DNA of 64,000 nt from Notamacropus eugenii (taxonomy: Eukaryota > Chordata > Mammalia > Diprotodontia > Macropodidae): the NCBI RefSeq assembly GCF_028372415.1, contig NW_027325156.1, positions 81,001-145,000 on the forward strand, in the 5' to 3' direction. Numbering within the stretch: position 1 is the stretch's first letter; every line of letters begins with the position of its first letter. A program made the translations under genes and the position numbers. The notes below the pieces were generated by a model. That model worked only from the letters and a program-made list of their open reading frames with translations, was not told where the DNA came from and did not search any database. Positions 1-10,197 of the stretch are shown here, one piece after another.

Positions 1-323
1 ACAGGCTGGCTGAGTGGGGAATCTGCTTCAGACTCAGCTCAGACATGAACATGGGGATCTCTGTGCAAGGGCCTGGGTGTCTCCCCAGCTGGGGACTGTA
101 GATCAGCCTTGGGAACCCCTGGAGGAGGGGCCTGAAGCTGGGGAAGTGCCCAAATAGGGGGCTTTTCTCTCTTCCTCTTGGATCTAGAGGCTGCAGTGGT
201 GTGGGGTATGGGAGTGCAGTCCTGGTTATTTGTTGTGTCTCCAATACAAATCTTTGAACTTCTGAGACCCTAGTGTGGTCTCCTCTCCTGGATTCCTTGC
301 TGGAAATTTGTTTTCTTTTCCAG
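1..323 (+). other. MHC class I intron 5 (partial)
   Basis: This is the sequence upstream of the exon-6 acceptor (321-323). I see no transmembrane exon (a hydrophobic stretch with a splice donor), so exon 5 must lie before base 1. It ends in a good T/C tract (310-320) and CAG. Confidence 0.6.
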
Positions 324-764
324 GTGGAAAAGGAGGTGATTATGTTCCAGCTGCAGGTAAGTGAAGGGTAGACATGGAGGGTAGAAAGAAGGGGCCAGCC
401 CATGGTGCTCTGGGACCTGAGCACTGAGAAGCAGAGTGGAGGCCTAGCCCAGTAGCCTTCCCTTGGTGTCCCCTTCCCTTCCCATACCCTGGTTTTGGAA
501 TGCATGTCCCTGACTGGGTTGTTTCCCTCCTTTGTCTCCAGGCAATGACAGTGCAAAGGGGTCAGATGTGTCTCTCACAGCCAAAGGTGAGACTCTGGGG
601 GCCTGGAAGGAGGGAGGGGGCCAAGCAAAGAGGAGGAGGGTCTGTGGGAGGTTGGGCTGAGAATGGGCTGGGTGGGAAGACAGGCTCTTCAGAATGATGA
701 CAGGCTGGAGGCCAGAGGGCACTTGGAGGATCCTCATGAATCTGTCTTTCCTTCTTCAGCTTGA
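324..764 (+). CDS. MHC class I alpha chain, C-terminal cytoplasmic-tail exons (partial gene)
   Basis: These are the last three exons of a classical-type MHC class I heavy chain, which presents peptides with beta-2-microglobulin at the cell surface. Exon 6 is 324-356 (33 bp), after a pyrimidine tract and CAG and before GTAAGT. It encodes GGKGGDYVPAA, close to the GGKGGSYSQAA of human class I. Exon 7 is 542-586 (45 bp) and encodes GNDSAKGSDVSLTAK, matching the mammalian SDVSLTA block. Exon 8 starts at 760 and adds one alanine before TGA at 762-764. All junctions are phase 1, as in human class I genes. The tail keeps the exon-6 tyrosine (an endocytosis signal in the family) and the serines of SDVS (a phosphorylation site in the family). 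The extracellular and transmembrane exons lie upstream, outside the window. No damage is visible, but function cannot be judged from the tail alone. Confidence 0.93.
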
Positions 765-1150
765 GAGAATTGCCTGGCATGGACCTGAGATGGAAAACCA
801 GTTTGCAGTCCCCATACTGTTCCTGTTGACCCCTGGCCTCTCTCCCCTGCACTGACCCCTTCAATCCTCCTTGGACTTTATTGGCCCAAGCCCAGGGCAG
901 CCTCATCAGGGCCTTCATCCTGTTCTCTAAGGCCTCCCTCCCTCCTCCCCCCTGTCTTTGTGTCTGCTTTGGGAATGAGCGTCTGATGTCTGACCGATAA
1001 AACAACCTGATGAATCACTGATCTGCAGTCTTCAGCTTTTCTCCACAATCTCAGCTGAGCATCCCTTTGAGTGGGGGATTACAGGGGACAGGATGAGCAT
1101 GTGGAGGGTTCTGGCCATGTGAAGGGCAAAATAAATGAAAGTTTGGAGGT
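765..1150 (+). other. MHC class I 3'UTR with candidate poly(A) signals
   Basis: This sequence follows the stop codon in exon 8. A variant signal GATAAA lies at 996-1001. A canonical AATAAA lies at 1130-1135 and is followed within ~40 bases by a GT-rich stretch (about 1158-1172) that could be the downstream element. I favour the second as the main site, but both may be used. The exact cleavage site is not determined. Confidence 0.55.
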
Positions 1151-1614
1151 ACCTGAGAAAACTTTTGTTTGTTCTCCTGAGTCTGGAAGTGTAGGTGGGG
1201 GCTGGGCCCAGAGGGGAAGGAGCCTGGGGGGTGGGCAGTGTGTTGTACATGGAGAGGAGGCAGACATTTGTCTTTAATTTGTACTCCTTTGGGGCATGTG
1301 TGGACATGGTATGTTGGGACTTGTTTCGGGCTTCACACAGAGCCCAGGCTGCACACTCCTTCTGGGCCTGGAGCCATGCCCAGACAGGATGCTGGGTCAC
1401 TAACCCATAGGCCGCCTGCCTGTAAGCTGCCCCTCAGCACTGACCTTCACAGAGGTCCAGTTCTCTCTATTTTTGTCATTTTCATCAGAAGTATAAAAGC
1501 AGTATTTTCATCGTGCTCCCTGTAAACCACTGGGGTCAGGAAGTCTTGTGAGAGGAGAGGACATGTCTTCCATGGGGGCTCACTTTCCTCATTTGCATTA
1601 GAAAATGGGTCTAC

Positions 1615-1845
1615 ATTTCAAGGTGGCTAAGTCAGTGCAACCCCTGACTTACAGGCAGGAAGGCCTGGGTTTAAATCCCATCTCAGACAATAGTTTTGTG
1701 ACCTTGAGCAGGTCACTTAACCTTTCACCTCAGGAATCAGGGTGGGGCGGGCATATTAACTCCTCCTCCAGATCAAGTAAGATCATCTGTACAAAGTGCT
1801 TAGAAGACTTATTATAGAAATGAACACTGCTATTATTGCTTTCAA
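1615..1845 (+). repeat. CORE/MIR-type SINE
   Basis: The sequence has the pattern of a tRNA-derived mammalian SINE: a box-B-like GGTTTAAATCCC, then CTCAGACA, GTGACCTTGAGCAGGTCACTTAACC, and an AT-rich end with AGTGCTTAGAA. It is old and diverged. It lies in the sense orientation, downstream of the MHC gene. Confidence 0.6.
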
Positions 1846-2790
1846 GCGCTAATTCCTATGATTCTGCGGATTCCCAACAGTCATCATGACACTCATTGAA
1901 AGATAACTTTCATCCTTTAGAGCCCTAAGAATTCCTCGCACTGTGAAGTCAGTCTTTATCTCCTAAGCAGGGACCCTCCTGCCACCCTGTGCCTATTCAT
2001 GCTATTACAGGATTTAGAATGAGACTATCCTCCCTTCTGAAATGATGAGCTTGAAGGGGGGAGTGGGAGGAGGGTGCATCCTCTGACAAACCAGCCCCTG
2101 AAGCCTCCAGACTTCCAGGTGAGCTTGGACACTTCCAAGACTCATCAGTCTAGAGTCTGAAGGGGCCTCCCAGGCCCTCGGATCCAGCTGCCTAGGACAG
2201 CACCTAGTCCATAGGAGACTCAGTCAAGGCTGTTGGCCTGCCTGGCTCCTATCCCCAAATCCATTCCTCTGATCTCTCGGACTTTACTATGAAAGGAAAA
2301 TCTGCTTGATAATGTTTAGATGCAGCTTCTGAAGTCCAGGCTAGCTCAGCCATGGGTGTTCAGAGAAGCTGGTCTGGGACACCCAGGGAAGGTTCCCAGT
2401 GAGAAAGGGGCCTTCTACATCAGATAATGTGTGTACACTGACCCCCGTGCAATCTGATGAGAGTTTTCAGGGGATCTGTGAACTTGGATGGGAAGAAATA
2501 CATCTTTGTTTTGACTAACTTCTGATTGAAATGTCATTATTCTTTTGACTATTAAATTTTCAAAAACCACACTAAGTTCTGAGGAGACATTTATTAAAAG
2601 CTTCACCAGATGACACAAAAAATTTAAGATGCCTGGATCTAGGTTATGTCAGAATGATGAGGTAAATACAATTATATTTAGGTGTATTTTGGCACTTTTT
2701 GTACCTGTGAGTATGTGTATACATGCACCCACACCTATGAATACATATATGTACATGAGAGATAGTAACTACTAACCAATTAATTCACAG
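1846..2790. other. No gene recognised
   Basis: This is unique-looking intergenic DNA. Around 2440-2590 an AT-rich stretch (GTGAACTTGGATGGGAAG...) resembles an old mammalian repeat that I cannot name. No reading frame here has coding character. Confidence 0.4.
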
Positions 2791-2947
2791 GTAAGAGTTA
2801 TGAAATTGCCATGCCTTTTGACCCAGCAATACCGCTGCTAGGCCTATTTGTGGGGATGATTGGGGAAAAAGGAAAAGAACCTATATGTTCTATAATATTT
2901 ACAGCCACTGTATGTGTGGCAGCAACAAACTGGAAATAGTGGGGATG

Positions 2948-3357
2948 TGTTGGGGGACAGCTCTGGACCGGGGTCCCCCGTGAGGACCGTGAGACGCCTG
3001 AGGGTCCGAACCTGCTTACGTGGCAGGCTAGCTGGTCTAGCAAGCCACGAGGTACAGGGATGGCCCTGGTAACAGGCTGGCTCCACCCACGGGGAGGCAC
3101 TTGGGAGGAGCTCGCCCGCCCATGGGAGGTACGGGGGAGGAGACAGGGGATAATAAAAGGGGATGACCATGAGAGCTGGAAGGGAGAAACGGAATAAAGC
3201 TTGCTGGCTGCAACTCCTTTCGGGTGCTCTGCCTGTTTATTCCCCTTCCCCAACAGGGAGAGGGAATTCCCTCCCCCGAACCAGGAGGAGGGCCAGAGAC
3301 GTCTGAGGACCGGGGATAGGTAAGTAGAAGGCGAAGGCCCGGGAGTCGCCCCGGGCA
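2948..3357 (+). mobile_element. Solo LTR of an endogenous retrovirus, class II-like (LTR A)
   Basis: This is a 410-bp element that begins TGTTGG and ends GGGCA (TG...CA ends). It is flanked by a perfect 6-bp direct repeat, GGGATG, at 2942-2947 and 3358-3363. It has a TATA-like TAATAAAAGG at 3151-3160 and a poly(A) signal AATAAA at 3193-3198, so transcription would run on the + strand. It is GC-rich compared with its surroundings. A 6-bp duplication is typical of class II (betaretrovirus-like) integrases; gammaretrovirus-like elements usually give 4-5 bp. No internal retroviral genes are present, so it is the product of LTR-LTR recombination. It shares TGTTGG and GATAGGTAAG with the LTR at 26053-26655. 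Confidence 0.85.
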
Positions 3358-3654
3358 GGGATGACCATCAATTGGGGAATGACTGAGCAAGTTGTGTTAC
3401 ATGAAGTCTATAAAATCCTACTGTGCTATAAGACTTGATGAAAACATGGAAAGACTGTTAGGAAATAATAAGTGAAATGGGCAGAACCAAGAGAACATCA
3501 CATACATTCTCAGCAATTCTGTCTTAAGAGCAACTTGGAGTAACTAAGTCATGTTGACTACTGTAAGTACCCAGATGAACTACAAGGGATCTATGAAGCT
3601 GTATGCATCCAGAGAAAAAACGGATAAATGGAAGCACTCAAAGAATGATTTTAC

Positions 3655-3679
3655 CCCCCCCCCCATACCCCTACACCCA

Positions 3680-3713
<34 letters not shown>
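3655..3713. repeat. C-tract and (CA)n microsatellite
   Basis: A run of C is followed by an almost pure (CA) dinucleotide tract ending at ACATGT. It lies inside the 3' region of the L1. Confidence 0.95.
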
Positions 3714-3717
<4 letters not shown>

Positions 3718-3860
3718 CCCACACACCTATCTCTAATGGTATCCATCTCTAGGGCAGGGGGAAGGGAAGAAAAAGAAAAGGGGAAAATTACATGGTAATT
3801 TTATTATATATTTACTAGGAATACCACGTTGTACATAATAGATCTGCAGTTTCATGGGCA

Positions 3861-5100
3861 ATCTCTTTTTCTTCTGTGTTATGGAAAATATTATTTTATT
3901 TCACAAATTCAAACTAAAATACAGAAAATTACAGAAACATCAGAGCTACATCTGGTTCCTGTTGCTGCAGGTTGGGCATCAGTGACTATGCCAGATGCGA
4001 GGCCACATCTTTGGTGGTGGTGGGTTGTTCAGCTTGTCAGGAGCCCAGGTCACCAGGACCACTCTGAGGGAGGACAAAGGGAGGAGATGAGAGTACAAAG
4101 AGATCATTGGAAAAGACCTGGGTCAAGAGGCCTGGCATTTTCAGTGATTCGTTGCACTCTCCTGGGGTCCTTGTTTTCAAAGATATTCAGGATCTGGTCC
4201 CCTCCTTTTATTAAACCTTAGCCACAGCTAGCTCAGGTTTAAGTTCAATGTTGGGATGAAATGAGGCTCTCAGAAATCATTGAACATTAAAGAAAGGACG
4301 TTGACTTGGCACTAAGACAGCAATGATGTGCACCAAGGACATGGTGACACTTTTCTGAATAGAGCTCCTCTCATGTCCAGGTGGAAACTTCTCTAGTCAA
4401 TCAGATAGGCTGTGGTGACTGCAAAGAAGCCATCATGCTGGGCACATAATTTTTATTGAGCATAATGAGAGTGATTAGTCTTTACTCACTGCTGCTAAGC
4501 CCAGCATGTGTTTGTGCAACTTCTCTCTGCTTCCAAGGTGTTACTGTAGGGCTGTGTGTTCCTCATGAGAAGAATGGGTTCTGCTCCGTGTGTTGAAGTT
4601 AGGAGTACTCAGGGCCCCAAAACACTGACATGCTGGATCCTGCCCAAGTGAATTCAATCAAAGCCTTCTTTCAGCCAAAGAAAGACAATATTTGTTTAAT
4701 CTCCTCCATATTGGGTAGTCTTTTAAAGAGCCCAAGCATTTGTGATACTTGTATTGACAAGTGGGCCAGATTGAATCTCAGCTAGATTGAATCTGAGCCA
4801 GTATCATTCTCTTAATTTCATTCCCAAGAAAGAATATAACAATACACATGACTCAGCGTCCTAGGCACCACTTCCCTCTAAACTTCTTTGATCTTTTAGT
4901 CCTGCCCTGAGTAGCTGAGCTCCACCTCACCATGGTGCTTATCCAAGGGACAGTTTTTTCCAACTTCCATTCAAAAGATGGTGTCTATTTCAAGGTATTG
5001 TAGATGTTGACCTAAAAAGAACAAGGGCCATTTCCTCTATTCAGATTAGGATTTAAGGTTTGAATAGGGTTAAGACTACAGGTTCTGCTGTGCATATGGA
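3861..5100. other. No gene recognised
   Basis: I see no splice-bounded exon, RNA gene or clear repeat. The 130-aa frame starting at 3829 begins in L1 3' sequence and has no recognisable domain. Confidence 0.4.
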
Positions 5101-5108
5101 GAGTTTTC

Positions 5109-5160
5109 ATCCTCCTCCTCCTCCTCCTCCTCCTCCTCCTCCTCCTTCTGCTCCTCCTCA
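5109..5160. repeat. (CTC)n trinucleotide microsatellite
   Basis: About 17 copies of CTC/TCC, with one TTCTG interruption near the end. Confidence 0.95.
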
Positions 5161-5164
5161 TCAA

Positions 5165-5235
5165 AAATAATAAAAACAACAGCTAGCTTTTATATAAGGT
5201 TTTAAAGTTTGCAAAGCCCTTTAGGCAAAGTATAA
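5165..5235 (-). repeat. CORE/MIR-type SINE 3' fragment
   Basis: The block AACAGCTAGCTTTTATATAAGG, with TTTGCAAAGCCCTTTA, is the reverse complement of the usual 3' end of CORE-type SINEs. Confidence 0.55.
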
Positions 5236-5345
5236 TATATAGTGTAAGAAGACTAGAAAGGTTGAAAGGACTCAAGTTCTAAAGAGTATTAAATGACAAA
5301 TGGTTTCATATTTGATCCTAGAGGGAACAGTTCCACAGTATTGGA
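5236..5345 (-). mobile_element. L2 LINE fragment
   Basis: GTAAGAAGACTAGAAAGGTTG and TTCATATTTGATCCTAGAGG match the antisense of the L2 3' region common in marsupials. Confidence 0.5.
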
Positions 5346-5354
5346 GTTTATGAA

Positions 5355-5470
5355 ATTTGTTGTTGCTGTTCAGTCATGTCCAACTCCTTGTGACCCCATG
5401 TGGAGTTCTCTTGGCAATGATACTTGACTGGTTTGCCATGTCCTTCTCCACTCTCATTCCTCCTGGATTT
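5355..5470 (-). repeat. Marsupial tRNA-type SINE, partial
   Basis: The antisense SINE 3' region is recognised by GTTCAGTCATGTCCAACTCC, GTGACCCCATGTGGAGTT, CTTGGCAATGATACT and GGTTTGCCATG. The tRNA-like head is missing or too diverged to see. Confidence 0.65.
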
Positions 5471-6394
5471 CTCTACCCCATTTGCTGCTCTTGACCCCAA
5501 TACTCTTTTCTTGCTGTGGTTTTGTGGCACTCCCTTAACTTGGTTTTTCTCCTTTGTGACTGACTGAATCTCAGTGACCTTTGCCAGAACGTATCCCATC
5601 TCATGACTTTTAATTTATTCATATCTTGTGATACAGACTAACTCTTCTTTCTTTTTTTATTCTTTTTGTTTACTGCTTTCTATGCCTGCAGGAAGTTGCT
5701 CACCAAGGGACCCAACTTGCCCCACCTTGATTTTCTCTGAGGTAATTGGTGCTATTATTTTCCCAACAACTACCAAACATCTCTGTATTCAGTGTTCCCC
5801 AGTTTTCAGACTCTAAGTCCCTTTCATGTAGATGAATGAGAGATAATCAAGAATGGGACCCTGAGATCTAGGGGTAGAAGAGGTAGGAGAAAATTGAAGA
5901 GGGAGAGAAGGGTCACACGAACCCAGAAAGAAGGAGCATTGGCAGAGGTCATTCCTGGTCTCTTTATATGCCAGAGTGGATTTGCAGCACTCACAAATAT
6001 TTGAGGAAATCCACCCACTGTGCCCTTCCCTCATATATGTTTTGAGATGGTAGAGGCCAAATGTGGTGGTTCTATTGCAAGGATGAGAACAGAGTGGAAT
6101 TGAAAAGCTGAAAATGTGTTTTATTTCAAATGGATTTGTTGTTTTCCACTTCTAAATAAGCATGAGAGGGTCTGCTCTCCCCTCCACTTCTCTTCTTTGT
6201 ACATTGTAGTAGATTCTGCTTGCCTTTTAAAAACTTGAACATTTCCTTAATTTCAATTTTGGTCTGGAGCAAAAAGAGGTTAGGTAAAGATGAACATAAA
6301 ATTCAATTACATCAGAGTGCCAAACCTCAGGCCTTAAGGGCGAAAATTTTCCTAACTGGGAACTAATAGCTATGGTATTAACATTCCTAAGTTT

Positions 6395-6648
6395 ACATCA
6401 GATCTTGCCATTTTTCAGTTGTTTCTGACTCCCCATGACACCATTTGGGGTTTTCTTGACAGAAATACTGGAGTGATTTGCCATTTTCTTTTCCATCTCA
6501 CTTTACAGATGAGGAAACTGAAGCAAACAGGGTTAAGTGTTTTGCCCAGTAAGTATCTGAGGTCAATTCTGAACTCATGAAGATAAGTCTATCTGGTTCC
6601 AAGCCCTGTACTCTATCCATTGCAGCACCCAGCTGCCCCACTTTCATC
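6395..6648 (-). repeat. Marsupial tRNA-type SINE, near full length
   Basis: The antisense copy shows, in order, the TCTGACTCCCCATGACACC block, GGGGTTTTCTTGACAG, CAGATGAGGAAACTGAAGC, and a tRNA-like end with CTCTATCCATTGCAGCACCC. It shows moderate divergence. Confidence 0.8.
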
Positions 6649-7429
6649 TGATATAAACTCCACAAGTCAGTAGAGGAGGCACTGCCTAGACCAGGGGATC
6701 CATGATAGTGAGCTAGATAATCCCAAGAGAGCTAGTTGTGACAGGATATGGCTGAAGACACACAGAAGGTTGGACAGCCAGGAAATATCTGTTCCCTCTA
6801 CAGTGAAAACCACCCCCCACAGATGTCATGTTTTAATATCATGTTTCTTCCTGGTACTCTACAAACAATTGTTGTATTAGCTACTGAACAACACCAACAA
6901 ATTAAGTAAAACTGACATTTGTCATTTGAGAAAGGAGGGTGCAGCAAAGATGGCAGAGACTATTTTACATGCTTCTGTTATGGGGGCCTGCATGTCGTCA
7001 GTGTTTCCAAAGTGGTGCAGTTCATTGAGAAGTCTGTTCCTTGCCCTCCTGTTCAGAGTTCTGCAAGTGTGATGCAAATTTTTGTTTCTTGGATAATCCA
7101 TGGGAAAGTTTCAGAAGATTTAGTGGAAGAATCTTTAGGTTTAAAGGGACTGAACCATTGTCTTGCTCTCCTTTGGTCCTGGTGCACTGGCCTGATAGTG
7201 ACCACTGCACATTTATGTGCAGAGTTGAAGGTTCAAATTACCCCTTGACCTCGGCCTTTGAGCCAAAGAGTTGGAGTTTGGGAAACCTATATTGTGCTCA
7301 TGAACAACTGAAACACCCTCTTGCTCATGACTGCTCCTCCCCACCCTGGAATGGTGACCATAAGCTAGGAAATAGGTAACAGAGCTGTGAGCTGGCTCCC
7401 ATTGCTGATATCCTGATAATTTGCCCAAT
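6649..7429. other. Unassigned region
   Basis: The sequence between the SINE and the L1 fragment contains two overlapping + strand frames of about 110 codons (6919-7248 and 7041-7379). Neither has a domain I recognise or splice support. It could be the remnant of an old retroelement. Confidence 0.3.
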
Positions 7430-8060
7430 TCTGTGAGAAAAAACTAAACAATTTAATTGAAATGAAAAAATACTTAGAAAATCAGAAATAGCCCAGATTA
7501 ACAGAAAAGGAAACTGCATATCTAAATAAACCTGTTTGAGAAAAAGAAATTGAATAGGCCATAAACAAACTTCGCAAGAAGAAAAAAAACACCAGGACCA
7601 GATGGATTCAGTAGTGAATTTTGCCAAACATTTAAAGACCAATGAATAACAATATTAAATAAATTATTCAGAATAATATGCAAAGAAGTCCTACCATATA
7701 CTCCTTTTGTTAAAGAAATATGTTGCTGATACCCAAACCAGGAAGAGCAAGAACAGTGAATGATAAGTGCAGAACAATTTCAGTGATGGATATCAAAGCA
7801 AAAATGCTAAATAAAATAGCATCCAGGAGATTATAGCAATATATCACAAAGATTATACATTGTGTGCAAGTAGGAACTTTGGGGTGTTCAATACAAGGAA
7901 AACCCCACACAACTGATTATATCGATATCAAAAGCAACAAAAATCGTACGATTACAGCAATAGATGCAGAACAAGCTGTTAACAAAATGCAACATTAATT
8001 TCTATTAATGAATCACTTGAACATATAAGTATAAATGGATTACATTCCTAAAATGATAGG
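7430..8060 (+). mobile_element. L1 LINE fragment, reverse-transcriptase region
   Basis: The + strand reads as a broken ORF2: a region equivalent to TPGPDGF, then LIPKPGRARTVNDKCR, TISVMDIKAKMLNKIA, and TAIDAEQAVNKMQH, all typical of the L1 RT domain. Stops and frameshifts are frequent. It abuts an oppositely oriented ORF2 C-terminal fragment at about 8060. Confidence 0.8.
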
Positions 8061-8065
8061 AAGTA

Positions 8066-9016
8066 TCCCCTGAGCATCCCCTTGATTTCCAGTTTTTGGC
8101 CATCACAAAGAATGCTGATATAAATATTTTTGTACATGTGGGACACTTTCCCATTTTTATGATCTCTTGGGGATACAGTCCTAGAAGTGATATTGCTGGG
8201 TCAAAGGATATGCACATTTTTGTAGCCCTTTGGGCATAGTTCCATATTGCTCTCCAGAATGTTTGAATCAGCTCACAGCTCCACCAACAATGAATTAGTG
8301 TTCCAGTTCTCCCACATGTTCTCCAACATTTATCATCTTCCTGTTCTGTCATATTAGCCAATCTGATAGGTGTGATGTGGTATCTCCAAGTTGTTTTGAT
8401 TTGCATCTCTCTAATCAAAAGTGATTTAGAGCATTTTTTCATGACTATAGATATCTGTAATTTCTTCCTCTAAAAACTGCCTGTTCATATCCTTTGACCA
8501 TTTATCAATTGGTTAAAGACTTGTATTTTTGTATATTTGACTTAGTTCTCTATATATTTTAGAAATGAGGCCTTTACCACAGACACTAGTTGCAAAAATT
8601 CTTTCCCCGTTTTCTGCTTCCTTCCTAATCTTAGTTGCATTGGACTTGGTTGTGCAAAAACTTTTCAGTTTAATGTAATCAAAATTATCTAATTTGCACT
8701 TCATAATGCTTTCTATCTCTTCTTTAGTCAAAAATTCTTCCCTTCTCCATGAATCTGAAAAATACACTACTCCTTGCTTCACTTATTTCTTTATAGTATC
8801 ACTCTTCACACCTAGATCATGTACCCATTTGGATTTTATTCTTGTGTTTGGTGTCAGGCCTTGGTCTATGCCTAGTTTCTGCCACACTTTCATCCAGTTT
8901 TCCCAGCAATTTTTGTTGAATAGTGAGTTCTTATCCCAGAAGCTGGGGTCCTTGGGTTGATCAAACAGTAAATTGCTATATTTACTGCCTACTGTGTCTT
9001 GAGTACCTAGCATATT
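8066..9016 (-). mobile_element. L1 LINE fragment, ORF2 C-terminal region
   Basis: On the - strand the residues include [38 protein letters not shown] and [18 protein letters not shown], the hallmark L1 ORF2 C-terminus. The 5' truncation point (at 9016) falls in the zinc-finger pseudogene. No 3'UTR or poly(A) tail is present at the low-coordinate end, which is unusual and points to rearrangement. Confidence 0.85.
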
Positions 9017-9017
9017 C

Positions 9018-10197
9018 TTTAATGTTCACGACAGAAGCCTTGCCATAATGCTTATACTCATAAAGTTTTCTCTTCAGTAGGAACAATCTGACATTAGCTA
9101 AACCCTTAACAGAAGGCTTCCCATAATCACTATATTTATGAAATTTCTCAAATCTGAATTTTTAAATGTTCAATAAGCTTTCCTTTCTTGTTGAAGGCCT
9201 TCAGTTCATAACTTTTCAGCCAGTCTGCATTTCTGATGTTGTTTGTCCTTTGTTCTTGAAGAGGATCATGACATCAAGGAATGTGATGCCAGGACTTGCA
9301 AGTGAATTTGGATTTAAGTGAGGGAGGGCTGTGCAATGCCACCAGCCTCACCTTCCCCTCTGGAGTCATCTGGCTCCTGGCAAGGTATAGATCAGGACTA
9401 CTTCAGATGGCCCCTGAGTAATATGTACACTCAGGCTAAAGAACATCCCAAATCCATTACTTATAAAGTCTTTCTCCATTAGGAATTCTCTAGTGAAGAA
9501 AAAGTTGTGAACTCTGGAGGAAAACATTCCCATCTTCATTACATTGATAAAGTTTCCTCTCAGGAAAAATTTATCCTCTCAGGATAAATCCTACTATAAG
9601 AAAGAGGTTCTGGTTGAAAGGCTCCAATGTGAACTTGTTGATTTTCATTTAATTCTATGGTTTGGAGGAAGCTTTCCCAGATTGATGACATTTATGAGTT
9701 TCCTTTCTATTGAGTTTAGGAAGATGACTTTCCCACATTCATTAGGCTCATTAGGTTTCTCTGCAGAATAAAGTTTATGATATTCGGTAAAGTCTGGTTT
9801 AGATGTAGAAACTATCTCTCTACAGCAAGTTTTATGACCTTTCCTTGGTTCTGAACATAAAATGAAACTCCCTGTGCTGCATTGTATTTGGGAATATCCT
9901 TTTCTAGAGATACTCTGTGTTGTACAAAAAGCTTTGCTTCCAAACTAATACTTTGGACAGATTTATCACCTGCACAATCCATCACTTTACTAGGAGTTTT
10001 CCTTTGGGTGGCATTTCCTTGCTGAGAATTTTTATTCTCCAAGCTCTGCTGCCTTTCTCACCTGGCATCACAGTCCCAGCCTTCTCTCCAGCTGGAGACA
10101 CAGAGACCATCCTTTGGGAATCTGTCCTGGAAGAACTGCTTCACAGAAATGTGCAGTTTGGGAGGTGACTCCTTGTTTTCAGACGTAGTCTCCCAAT
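9018..10197 (-). pseudogene. Final exon of a KRAB zinc-finger gene, degenerate
   Basis: The acceptor is a T-rich tract plus CAG at 10198-10200. The exon opens in phase 1 and reads DWETTSENKESPPKLHISVK, the usual start of the marsupial KRAB-ZNF spacer. An in-frame TGA at 10058-10060 follows DCDAR, and the same frame then resumes as ERQQSLENKNSQQGNATQR, with a further stop at 9812-9814. Zinc-finger remnants appear below 9770 in shifting frames: NECGKV, HKCHQSGKA, YQCNED, and, below the SINE insertion, KYSDYGKPS and YEYKHYGKA. Many of the zinc-binding cysteines are replaced by Ser, Asp or Tyr. The low end is cut by L1 at 9016. I call it a dead DNA-binding repressor exon; the multiple independent lesions make this firm. 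Confidence 0.85.
9236..9430 (-). repeat. RTE-tailed marsupial SINE inserted in the zinc-finger exon
   Basis: The sequence starts TGTTTGTCCTTTGTTCTTGA then AGAGGATCATGACATCAAGG, and continues with GAATTTGGATTTAAGTGAGG and CCAGCCTCACC. Its first ~40 bases match the reverse complement of the RTE LINE 3' tail seen at 54407-54447, so the SINE probably uses RTE machinery. It interrupts the zinc-finger remnants on both sides. Confidence 0.65.

Larger units (their letters stand above)
2798..3860 (+). mobile_element. L1 LINE 3' end, interrupted by a solo LTR
   Basis: This is the marsupial-type L1 ORF2 C-terminal region and 3'UTR. Landmarks are the block around GACCCAGCAATACC, then AATTGGGGAATGACTGAGCAAG, the region reading as GGGCAGAACCAAGAGAACATC, and CATCCAGAGA. 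The (CA)n tract and the AT-rich 3' end follow. It is 5'-truncated. The LTR at 2948-3357 splits it; removing the LTR and one copy of GGGATG restores a continuous L1. Confidence 0.8.

Noticed and set aside
562..1005. 147-codon - strand frame
   Set aside because: It overlaps MHC class I exons 7-8 and the 3'UTR on the other strand. It has no domain.
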